From NCBI GenBank assembly GCA_000310025.1, contig FN649743.1, positions 3,145,428-3,199,930 on the forward strand: a stretch of DNA of 54,503 nucleotides. The letters run 5' to 3'. Origin of the DNA: Ectocarpus siliculosus. Taxonomy: Eukaryota > Sar > Phaeophyceae > Ectocarpales > Ectocarpaceae. How positions within the stretch are numbered: position 1 is the stretch's first letter; every line of letters starts with the position of its first letter. Made by a program: the position numbers and the translations under genes. Positions 44,706-53,600 of this stretch are shown here, one piece after another. The notes beneath the pieces were generated by a model, which was given only the letters and a program-made list of their open reading frames with translations, was not told where the DNA came from and did not search any database.

Positions 44706-44974
44706 TCTTGCATTCTGGATACGTGCGAAGACATGGAAAACACGCGTTCCCGCAGTCCAAGGCATGCGGGTTGTCACAGCTGTTTTCCGATTTCGTAACA
44801 ACCCAATTAAGTCGTGTAGTTTTCCACGCAGCGCAGAAAATCTAATCCTCGCCTGTTCCCTCTACATCAGACTGAGCATTTGCCGTTGTCCATCTACACC
44901 ACCACCTTAAATATAAACCGAAAATCTCTTAGAGGACCAGCACGGTTGCCCGAGGCAAGCTGCAATATCAATCC
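44706..44974 (+). repeat. Dispersed repeat family G, copy with internal deletion
   Basis: Matches 47210-47579 from CTTGCA(T/C)TCTGGATACGTGC through CAAGGC(A/G)TGCGGGTTGTCAC to the end GACCAGCACGGTTGCCCG, but about 130 bp of the longer copy (roughly 47398-47515) are absent. Confidence 0.7.
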
Positions 44975-45147
44975 ATTAATTGTGTTAGTTTACTTCCGAC
45001 TTCGATCACTGGCAGAACGGCTATCCGTTCGAGATGGTTCCACAGTCGAAGAGGATGTATCGAAGGCTTTGCAGTGAATGGGAGAAGAACCGGCTGGATA
45101 ATTTTGACCCTATTTTGTCTGCCTGTATTATGATGGCAGCTGTATTG

Positions 45148-45234
45148 ATTCCTCTGAGAGACCGATACGGTCTCTAGTTCCTTTAGGAAACCGTTATGGC
45201 CTCTAGTTCCTCTAGGGGACCTTTATGGTCTCTA
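45148..45234 (+). repeat. 29-bp tandem repeat, palindromic units
   Basis: Three units with period 29 (GTTCCTCTAGG...CCGATACGGTCTCTA). Each unit contains self-complementary words such as GAGACCGATACGGTCTC. A single related unit is at 47662-47692. Confidence 0.75.
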
Positions 45235-45269
45235 GAGGTCTCACAGAACGAAAAAAATATTCAATGTGA

Positions 45270-45625
45270 ATGAATGAATAATCACTTCCAGTCCTCAGGC
45301 CTAAACCACGCACTTTATTGAGCCGAACCCCCGAGAAGCGAGACATCCCCCCATCAGCCGTCCTCTCTACTACTTTCGAAGCCCTCCGCAAGTTTCAGCT
45401 TGATGGGCGCCTTCTGCGTTGGCCGTTGGCTGTGTCGGTGACTGGCACTCTCAAGCACGAAACACAAGCAAGTGCTGCCGACATCAAATTGCTCCGATCT
45501 CGATCGATTTGAACCTAGACGCTGCCTACCCTCCCACCAAATTGAAGCCCCGTCCAATTTGCAGCTGGATTGACAAGTGTTTTCGACGATTAAATAGCTG
45601 TGTGCCTACCAATTTTGCCTGCCAT
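45270..45625 (+). repeat. Dispersed repeat family E, copy 2
   Basis: Same order of words as 17085-17480: AACCACGCAC, CAAGTTTCAGCTTGATGGGCGCC, CTCTCAAGCACGAAACAC, TTGCTCCGATCTCGAT, AAATTGAAGCCCCGTCCAAT, GATTGACAAGT and TTTTGCCTGCCA. Confidence 0.7.
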
Positions 45626-45754
45626 CGAGGAGGTATGTTCCCCGCAAAACGACGGTTTCAAATATTTTGACGCGCGCGCGCAAAAGGTTGCGGAAACAAT
45701 TCATCACCAACCCATTGTAGTTTATCCTGATCTCGACACGATTGCCCCGCGATA

Positions 45755-45925
45755 GACTATTCGCCTCCTACGGCGGTACGGAAAGACGAAGCGGACACCT
45801 ACAATGTTCCACCCTGAACACTGTACAACGACCGAGGGGACTGTCAGGGGTGATACTTCGTTGAAGACCCAAACCTGTGGTATCAAACCACCAACTTGGT
45901 CTGACACCAACGCCCTCGTAAGCCA
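45755..45925 (+). pseudogene. Scrap of a third 7TM-RGS copy (exon 1 end / intron 1 start)
   Basis: CTCCTACGGCGGTA followed by a GAC.AAG.G..ACACC pattern, then TTCCACCCTGAA and GGGACTGTCAGGG, runs parallel to the exon 1/intron 1 junction of RGS-A (18974-19050) and RGS-B (27325-27400). Similarity to RGS-B intron 1 (CCAACTTGGT(C/T)TGA, ACCA(A/C)G.C) continues weakly to about 45925. The rest of the gene is absent, so it is a dead fragment, probably from the same tandem duplication. Confidence 0.55.
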
Positions 45926-46184
45926 GAGATGAACGCAGACAGACGCAGTCACATCACTCTCAGTATTCCTACAATGCGTCTACACGGGTACCTTGAATCA
46001 GATAGCCCTTCACCGCATTCCACCTTGGCCCAATATATTCCACACAAGGTTCGTACAATAGGAGGGTATGCAAATATCTTCGATAAGCCGAAAAAATTGG
46101 GGTCGTTTATGCGTCAAATACACCCGAAATTTGTGTTTAATACGTAAATCGACCGGTTTCGGGGGAAATCAGCGTGGGGATGCC

Positions 46185-46552
46185 TTATTTAGTTGGTATC
46201 GCAGCTTGCCTCGGGCATCCGTGCTGGTCCTCTGGTAAGAGATTTACATTTTTTTTTTTCGATTGTGTAGAGAGCAGTGAAGAGATGAAGATTCGCACAA
46301 AAAGTAGTGCGATAAATATATCTTGTTGCATCCTTAGGACAACGGTCAGGGCAAGAAAAAAGCGGAGAGTATACTATAGTTTAGATGAACAACGCCTAAT
46401 ACTCAGTCTGATGTAGAGGGAACAGGCGACAGGATAAGATGTTCTGTGTTGCGTGCAAAACTACGCGAATGAATTGGGTTGTAACGAAATCGGAGAACAA
46501 CAGCTGTGACAACCCGCTTGCCTTGGACTGAGGAACGCGTATTTTCCTCGAA
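46185..46552 (-). repeat. Dispersed repeat family G, inverted copy
   Basis: Reverse complement of 47230-47579 over nearly its whole length: GGTATCGCAGCTTGCCTCGG at the left, TGCATCCTTAGGACAACGGT in the middle, CTGTGACAACCCGC and CCTTGGACTGAGG at the right. With 47230-47579 it forms an inverted pair with ~680 bp between the arms. Confidence 0.75.
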
Positions 46553-46629
46553 ACGCGGCGAATAAATAGTCTATCGCATGGAGGGATGGAAGGAGCGATG
46601 TGCAGGCGTGCTTGTGTATCTCTCTTCCG

Positions 46630-46735
46630 GAACAATTTTGAACTCTGAATACGTGCAAAGACATGGCACATTCGGGATATATCAGTCCAAGGCATGCGGG
46701 TTGTCACAGCTGTTTCTCCTATTTGTAACCTCTTG
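46630..46735 (+). repeat. Repeat family G fragment
   Basis: TGAATACGTGCAAAGACATGG, then CAGTCCAAGGCATGCGGGTT and GTCACAGCTGTT, as in the family G copies. It breaks off at about 46735 and is followed by family F sequence. Confidence 0.65.
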
Positions 46736-46754
46736 TTCACCGCATTGCGCACGC

Positions 46755-46905
46755 ACTAGTATGTTCCGCCGCATTTTGCACGCACACCAACAAATTGACA
46801 ACTTGATGATTCATGACTCTCTCTTATTCGTCGGAACACATCCATCCATGCATCCATTGTACAATAGCTCCAATCTCGACCAATTCGGCCATGCGTACGT
46901 TGCCT
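46755..46905 (+). repeat. Dispersed repeat family F, copy 2
   Basis: TGTTCCGCCGCATTTTGCAC, then TTGATGATTCATGACTCTC, CGTCGGAACACATCCATCC and CATTGTACAATAGC, matching 17500-17670 with several indels. Confidence 0.65.
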
Positions 46906-47229
46906 CCCTCCCCGCGATTACCCTGCCAACGATAGGGTCACGGAAGCTTTTTCGCCGCAAAACGATGCTTAAATTATTATACGCACTCGCGCGAAATGTA
47001 CGGAGTAGTGGATTTCGTTCTCGCCGGAACGAGACGTGTGTGTGTATTCCCCAGTATTCGAGGGAGGCATTATTTTGGATTTTGTACATACGCCGCGTTT
47101 CGAGGAGGCATATCTGTTCTTGTTGTACGTACGCGCGCGCATAGATACAGGGATGGAAGCAGCGAGTTGTGCAGGCGTACTCGCGTAAATATCTTCTCGA
47201 ACAGTCTTGCACTCTGGATACGTGCGAAG

Positions 47230-47579
47230 ACATCGTATTTACACGCGATCCCTCAGTCCAAGGCGTGCGGGTTGTCACAGCTGTTGTTCTCCAATTTCGT
47301 AACTACCCAATTCGCGTAGTTTTTAGCACGCAGCACAGAACATCTTATCCTCGTCTGTTCCCTCAAAATAAGAACGAGTATAGCCGGTGTCCATCTAGAC
47401 TATGGTTACCGCTTTCTTCTTGCCCTAACCGTCGTCGTTACGATGCAACAAGATTTATCCCACTACTTTTTGTACGAATCTTCATCTGTTCACTGCTCTC
47501 TACACCACCCAACGGAAAAAGAAAAACGAAAATATCTTAGAAGACCAGCACGGTTGCCCGAAGCAAGCAGCGATACCAA
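47230..47579 (+). repeat. Dispersed repeat family G, longest direct copy
   Basis: Most complete direct copy: CAGTCCAAGGCGTGCGGG, CGTAACTACCCAATTCGCG, CGTCGTTACGATGCAACAAG, CACTGCTCTCTACACCACCC and GACCAGCACGGTTGCCCG. No coding content beyond short open frames. Confidence 0.7.
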
Positions 47580-47689
47580 TCATCTACTACTTCTATCGGT
47601 GCGCCGGCACACGAGCCGAAACCTTCATCGCTTTGTCCTGGGGTGAGCGGTCGTCCCCGTGGTGTTCCTCTAGGAGACCGATACGGTCT

Positions 47690-48000
47690 CGAGAGGTTTC
47701 ATAGAGCGACGCGCTTTTTTGACGCGAACGCCCGAGTCGCCAGGAATCAGACCAATCGGATGTCCTGATGTACGGTAGACGCCGTCAGCAAGAGTCGTCT
47801 TGATTGGCGCCTCTCTCGTCAACGTTTGGCAATGTAGATGATCGGACTTACCAAGCACGAAAATCGAGCATGCAGCAGGTGCTCCCGGCACGAAACAGCA
47901 CGAAATTGCTCCGATCTCGATGAAATTTCGCCTCAACGTTGGCTACCCGCCATCAAATTGAAGCTCCGTCCAATCTACAACAGGAATGTTGATGTGTGTG
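47690..48000 (+). repeat. Dispersed repeat family E, copy 3
   Basis: GACGCCGTCAGCAAGAG, CTTGATTGGCGCCTCTC, CCAAGCACGAAA, TTGCTCCGATCTCGATG and AAATTGAAGCTCCGTCCAAT, as in copies 1 and 2. Part of the block (CAAGCACGAAA...GGTGCTCCCGGCACGAAA) is repeated at 48123-48167. Confidence 0.65.
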
Positions 48001-48517
48001 AACCTATTTAGACCGCCAACAAGAGACCTCTGCCGCCTTTCGACGCGGAGGTCTTCGCCGAAATTCGCACGCACACAACAACTTGATGTTTGATGACTTC
48101 CTATGTATGGTGATCGGACATATCAAGCACGAAACTCGAGCACGCAGCAGGTGCTCCCGGCACGAAATCGCATCCACAGTGAGTCGATGACGAGCACGCA
48201 GCAGCTCCGAGAAGAGCTACAGCGAGGAGAGGGAGACCGCACACACTACGCACGATCACGAATTTTGCAAGCACTTCCAACACGTCCTCATCCTCTTCGT
48301 GCAAGCATTTGGAGCTGTGCACATGGACCAACAAGAGTCGGATACCTCCGATCTGTCTCCTCTCGCAACAGAAAGGCATACAACAGCACGCGTTGAACGA
48401 CAGCTCCAACTTGTCCGAGCAACCAAGTTGCTTCATCTTACCCCAGCGTTACACGGATCGACTGATGGAAGGATGGACAGGGTATCCCGATTTATCCGCT
48501 TCGCAACCAAACGGTGA
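48001..48517. other. Repeat-derived spacer, no gene
   Basis: A partial repeat of family E/F words to about 48170, then 300 bp in which I recognise nothing. The 196-codon open frame at 48309-48899 crosses a MITE-like element and is not supported as a gene. Confidence 0.4.
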
Positions 48518-48762
48518 CCTTGGGGCCGTTTTAAACGCAGCGCTATTTCGCTCCAAAATCCCGAAAAATGTTTTTGGAAAGGTTCCAAAAATTTGGAACG
48601 AACCATTCCAAATTTTTCGGCCCCTACTTCTTTCCAAATTTCCAAATTTTCCAAAAAGAAAAATGTTGTGTGGGCGCCGCAAATCGCCGTTCCGTGTGTT
48701 TTTGAAACGAAAATTTTGGAAACTGGGAAAAAAATCGCCCCGTTTAAAATGGCCCTTAGTGA
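48518..48762. mobile_element. MITE-like element with GGGCCGTTTTAAACG ends
   Basis: Left end GGGGCCGTTTTAAACG (48522-48537). The right end CGTTTAAAATGGCCC (48742-48756) is its reverse complement with one mismatch. The interior is A/T-rich and full of secondary inverted words (TTCCAAAAATTTGGAA, ATTCCAAATTTTTCGG), so it can fold on itself. No coding capacity; about 240 bp. It probably needs a transposase from elsewhere. Confidence 0.6.
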
Positions 48763-49188
48763 GGCTATTGCCTGGCTCATGCTGTATGAGAAGGATCGTC
48801 GACTTCAGTGATATGCGGATACTGAAGACAATCGCCAAAGAAGAGCTACAAGACTGGTGCATGAAAGAGGGGGCATCACTAAAGCTGCCGGTGCCTTAAT
48901 CCCCCCGGCACCTTCACCGCGCAACAACGCCACGCTGGAGCATCTTCGCAACCTACACCCTAACGAAGATCCTGAGGATATTGCTGCTGCGTGGGATTCT
49001 AGCATCAAAACTGCAGAAGATAAATAAGGAACGCACATGATTGACTCCATCGCCGAAGCTGACGAACCGTTCGAAATCAAGTTCACCAACAATCAGTAAA
49101 CAAGGCCAACCCACAGAGTGCTCCAGGGCCTGGTCTACGGTTTTCAAATCTTCAAGCTGGTGGCACGAGCGATTGTTTTTCTGAAACA

Positions 49189-50400
49189 TTGGCGGACTTG
49201 AGCTTCAAAGTGTTCTATTACGGCGACGAGCTTCCGGACTTCTTTTGGAACCTCCACACCAGTGCGAACCTTTCAGCGCTGGGAGAGAAAAAAAAGGACC
49301 GATTGCAGTCGGAGGAGTTCTACGTCGCATCATCAGTATCAGCTTCTGCCGCCAGTACACGCAAGGGATTGCCAACGTTTTTGAAGCAGCAATGCCAGTT
49401 TGGAGGTGGCGTTCCAGGAGGAGTAGAAATAGTGGCTTCCGCAGCAACCCTCAGCCACCAGCGGCACCATTCTATCTTTTGATGGGAAAAATGCTTACAA
49501 CAGCATGCGCCGGCCGATCTTCTATATCCTACCGGCAGTGGTCAATCACACGCCATGCTTGGTGAAATACTTCCGGGAAAATCTACGCTCGAACCAAGGC
49601 GAAAATTCAGTTCAAATGGAAGATGGTTCGCTCAAGTGTGTTCTTTCACAGCGCGGAGTTCGACAAGGCTGACATTTGGGAGGGTTTAGCTTCTGCGTAG
49701 GACTCCTGGATATCATGAAAGAGTTCAACAACAAGCTCCCAGTCAAACCCATCGGATACGTCGACGACCTTCAAGCGCATCTCCACCAGGTTTGGCTAGG
49801 AACATGCAGGCCATCGCTTCTGTAGCGATTTGGATTCAGGAACGCCTCTCCCGAAGAGGCATTGAGCTCAGTCTCCCGAAATCTACAGTGGTTTTTCCAG
49901 AAGATCTTTGCCAGTTCTCTTTGACAAACGACGAACAGCAAGAATTGACGAAAATTGGTCTCTCAGTCGCTGAAGGTGGCATGCCAGTCGTCGTCGGAGT
50001 CCCAAAGTAGGGACAGACGATTTCCAGAGGAGTTTCGTCTCCAACATCGCCCGTGGTGTCCCTGCGGAGTTGATACTCCGCCTAGCAACGCTTGACAACC
50101 CTCAAGCCAGCTATCAACTGCCACGTTTGTTCCATCTGCTGAGAACGATTGCACCTTCGATCGTTAAGTCTGCGCAAGAAACCATGATAACATGTGGGCA
50201 GAGTACGATCGTCCTCGGCAACATGGCCGAACAATGTGGGAATACCGACTGCAGGAGAAGTACGCGCAGACCCGACGAAGAGTGAGGTGGATTACTTCAA
50301 AGGGGCAGCTATTGTAGGGCACAGATACACCTACGCATACGTGAAGGGGGACTCGGTATCACGAGCAACGCCCTCATTAGGGAATCAGCCTATGTAGCCT
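49189..50400 (+). pseudogene. Reverse transcriptase region of non-LTR copy 2
   Basis: The reading moves among three frames: ELPDFFWNLHTSANLSALGE (49189 frame), IAVGGVLRRIISISFCRQY (49245 frame), GGGVPGGVEIVASA (49189 frame), then the motif A, B and C words, and NMQAIASVAIWIQERLSRR, IELSLPKSTVVFPED, VVVGVP and LFHLLRTIAPSIV (49792-50285). The Asp residues of motifs A and C are present, but no single frame is open, so the RT is dead. It is expected to make cDNA at a nicked target site. Confidence 0.78.
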
Positions 50401-50594
50401 GTCAAGCACTGGCGTTTTCCAACTCGGTGCAAGCATCGACAGGATGCACCATTGAGCAATGTCTGTCCCGACTTTCACAGCTACCAACCGGATTGGCTCT
50501 GATTGACTCTTGCGAAGCTAGAGGAGATCATCACCAAAGACAAGGTTGAAAAGCTGTTGGTCAGTCATGGACTAAACTGGTCACATCTGATGAT

Positions 50595-51300
50595 TTGACT
50601 CCTACTCTTCAAGGCGTTCATCTCACGGAGGCTGGGAAGGTAGTTCAGAGAAAAAGTAGAGACGACAACCATGGCGAGGAACCGCTAACCCCGTCAACAT
50701 GCGGCCGAAATGGATTTGGCCAGCACTACCAAGTCTTTGGAGCTCAAGCTGTCCTGTCGAAACCTCTTCATGCGGCAGTGCGCCACATGGTGGAGACTGA
50801 GTTAAAAAATGTAGGGTCGAAGGAGACGTCAAGAAGAAGGAAGTTGATTCGATTGGAGGAAGCGAAATCAAAGGGAGTATTATCGTGGCTTACAACGCAA
50901 GGGGTTTCAGCAGACGAACGAATGCTACCTGACCTATATCGTGAATCAATCGGTCGTGTACTGGGGAGTCACGATCGAACTGAATGTGACGCAGGCAGAC
51001 TTTGCGGTGCAGGTGCGTTGTCGCCGTGCAAGGGACGGTTGAGCCGACCCTACTCCCTGGTCTGCACGAAGACCGGTGCCTTAACCTTCCCGCACAACAG
51101 GATGGTTCGCGTGATGTTGAAGACATTACGCGAATGCCACATGCCAATCGCCGTCAAATACTCTTCCCCATTGACCACAGGCACTGGTAGGGGAAAAGGG
51201 AGCTACAAGATGGATTCGGTGATCCCCCCATGATTACACGCAGGAGATAAAGAAGAGGAACTCTGCACCAAGCTCATTCTTGTAGATGTAACAATCGTCA
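50595..51300 (+). pseudogene. Linker and restriction-like endonuclease of non-LTR copy 2
   Basis: 212-codon frame 50595-51233 ending YKMDSVIPP-stop. The matching continuation (DKEEELCTKLILVDVTIV) lies in another frame. The MD...LVDVT spacing fits the nuclease core of REL-type elements. The Cys/His cluster that usually precedes it is not clear here. A plus-strand frame shift near 51150 is also likely. Confidence 0.6.
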
Positions 51301-51454
51301 ACACTTCCGCACGTCGAAGCATCGACAAGTCGATCCAAACGTCAATCGCCATGCGGGAATTTTCGACCCGTCTAGATCTACCCTCCTTACAGCTTTTTCA
51401 ACGTGTGGTCTTGGCAAAGGCACAAATCGACTTATTATAGCCATCGCCAACCAC

Positions 51455-52081
51455 ATGGCACATAAAGCCTTTAGCAAGGGTAATTTCGACGACGAAACAG
51501 TCTTGCTTCGCCTAAAGGCTTTTCATACCAATAGGATTCGGAGGCGGTCTACCTTCGAGCTGGCTCGTTTTCTATCCGTACGCACTCGTGATGTATTCAA
51601 ACGTCATGGACTACTGATTGATCAGTTTCCACCACGGCCAATAGGTCGAGATCTCAGTAGTAATGCAGATAGATACGACCAGGATGGCAATGAGGGGAAT
51701 TCGTTTGGCAGCGATGAAGGAGGAGAAGAGGGAACGGGAGGAGGACAACACAGAGACCGAAACAGTAGTCGAGGAGGGAATGATGGCGTGGAAGAGAGCA
51801 AGAGCCTCGAGCCAAATGACCTTCCCCACCACAAACCGCGCAGGGCCAGAGAAGAAATGTCGAAAAGTGGCAGTGAAAACGATACTTCAGTGAGAACGAT
51901 GGAGTTGGAAGGAAGAGGGATGACGGTGAAAGCACTCCAAAACGAACTAGGAGTGCAAGGTAGCAGCCTTCATAGACATGTGCAGTTTTCTTCTGTTGCT
52001 ACCGTTTCTGTCTTTGATCCGGAGAATAGCAAAGCCTCCACCATGCCGCCCCCTCACGGGGTTCCAGTCAAAAACACTTAA
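51455..52081 (+). pseudogene. C-terminal domain of non-LTR ORF, copy 2 (open 208-residue frame)
   Basis: The start is the wall of an upstream stop; true translation would come from the RT-REL frame. It contains KAFSKGNFDDETVLLRLKAF, STFELARFLSVRTRDVFKRH (helical end of the REL domain), a charged Gly/Asp/Glu/Arg-rich stretch, then EESKSLEPNDLP, HVQFSSVATVSVFDPEN and MPPPHGVPV. The acidic spacer with a conserved end motif is shared with 38548-39009 but is not something I recall from other elements of this class. Confidence 0.65.
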
Positions 52082-52129
52082 AAACGTGTTCTGTGTTTTC
52101 AACCCAATCTCCCACACTACTGATAGATT

Positions 52130-52500
52130 TGCTAAACCGCCCATGGGACACCCATGGGTCACCCACGAGCATGTCCGTGGGCGGCCCATGGGCGGCCCAT
52201 GAAGTACTTCAACCCAGAACTTCGCCACCGGCATATCAACCTAGAACTTCACCACCAGCGCCAACCCAGGACGTATCGTGTGGGCTTGGGGTTAAGGCTA
52301 GGGTTAACATCAGGGTTATTTGCCGCTATACTGCCCGTTCCAACGCAGATAATCTATTGGTTAGGAGTACACTGGTTAGGGCTCTCATTGGTCGCCCATG
52401 GGCTTCCCATGGGTTGCTTGTGGGCAGCCCATATGGGCTGCCCATGGTCATGGGCATGCCCATGAGTGACCCATGGGAGTCCCATGGGTCGTTTGGGAAA
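52130..52500. repeat. CCCATGGG palindrome array in non-LTR 3' region
   Basis: About 15 CATG words, most within GCCCATGGGC or ACCCATGGGT palindromes, in two clusters (52138-52202 and 52388-52492), including GCCCATATGGGC and GGGCATGCCC. Between them are two 18-bp direct copies around AGAACTTC.CCACC (52217-52260) and telomere-like GGGGTTAAGGCTAGGGTTA (52288-52306). Confidence 0.88.
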
Positions 52501-52958
52501 ACTGTAGAAAGTGTGGGAGACCCTTTCAATCGCACTGAGGCTGACGTCTGATCATTGGTCAGCCGGTTAGCGCGGTCGATGAAAAAACAGCAATACGTAT
52601 TTGCTCTACCGGTGGAGTAACCTCTTATTCGCTCCACCAACCAGATCTCCACCCACAGAGATCCAATCAACCTCAAACCAATTACATCGTGTATGTATGG
52701 ACTACAGTTATCTGTAATGCTACTTAGAAGCTAAATCCGGCCGGTGGCTGCAGAGATATGCCGAACAGGGGGGTTCCGCAGCATTCCAGGAAGCGGCAAT
52801 CGTGTCGAACCTCCGTCTACACAGATCAAATTGGCCCCAAACATTTTGCGTCGTGTCCGCATGGTCCATGCCGTTCTTCCAAGCTATGGATACGCCCATC
52901 CGATATGTTCCCGCAGAGATATGGGCAACAGAGGGGGTTCCGCACCATCTAGGGGTCG

Positions 52959-53468
52959 GGTGTACTCATAGTCGTGCATGCCGCAGTCGTTAGACCATTG
53001 ACCTCGCATCCCTACAAAGCCGGGACGGAGCACGCCGGGTTCTCACCGGGCCAGGCTCTCACATCACCAAGCGGGAAGCCCCGTGAGGTATTCGGCGAGT
53101 CTCATGAAGGGTGCGCTGCATCCTGCTAAGGGTGTTCGGCACCTTATACTTACTTCCTTTCAACGCATGACAGCTGCGAATGACTTAAATTTATATTCTG
53201 GTGCTTTCACTTCCGCAGTTGTAAGCACTTTGTAACTGACTCGAGAGTGTTTGACCAAACACAACGTGGTGTCCCCCTTTGCGCGAAATGAGGGTTCTCG
53301 ACCCCGCACAACATTATCTACTCGACCACCATTTATGGTTACCGCAAAAAAATAAACAAAGGCAAAAAAAGAACGGTAACCTGGTTGTCGAGCTCACGAC
53401 GTGATCGGCTTGTTTTACAACATCGATCGTTGCCAAGCGACGAGAACCCAACCCCAATGGCAAACACC
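52959..53468 (+). mobile_element. Repeat family A, copy 3
   Basis: About 510 bp, direct with respect to copy 1: GGTGTACTCATAGTCGTGC at the left, CAAACACC at the right, all internal landmarks present with scattered substitutions. A G-run and family D copy 3 follow immediately. Confidence 0.75.
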
Positions 53469-53469
53469 C

Positions 53470-53562
53470 GGGGGGGGGGGGGCGTACTCTTATGTTTTGC
53501 ATGCCTCAGCGGTTAGACCATTGATCACGCGTCCTCGAGAGGACGGAGCATTGTTCCCACAG
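53470..53562 (+). repeat. Short dispersed repeat (family D), copy 3
   Basis: A G-run of 12, GCGTACTCTTATGTTTTGC, ATGCCTCAGCGGTTAGACC, ATTGATCACGCGTCCTCG and AGAGGACGGAGCATTGTTCC. It is the nearest match to window positions 1-100. Confidence 0.65.
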
Positions 53563-53600
53563 GACCGATCACCGATGGCCAATCGTTCCTTCCTACTCTG

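Larger units (their letters stand above)
48850..52590 (+). mobile_element. Non-LTR retrotransposon copy 2 (RT + restriction-like endonuclease), decayed
   Basis: The plus-strand reading, across several frame changes and stops, gives in order: SAPG(P)GLRFSNLQ-type lead, RPIAVGGVLRR-type RT fingers (~49300), DGKNAYNSMRR (RT motif A, ~49480-49512), SQRGVRQG (motif B, ~49650), GYVDD (motif C, 49757-49768), thumb, a REL-endonuclease-like stretch YKMDSVIPP ... LILVDVTIV (51204-51299; PD-(D/E)XK pattern) and a C-terminal domain ending in the frame at 51455-52081. The 3' region runs to GGTCGATGAAAAAA at ~52590, shared with copy 1. An RT followed by an REL endonuclease is the R2-like plan of non-LTR elements. 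The exact clade is uncertain. Confidence 0.78.

Noticed and set aside
48309-48899. 196-codon plus-strand open frame
   Set aside because: Crosses the MITE-like element; the Lys/Phe-rich part is A/T-rich inverted-repeat DNA.
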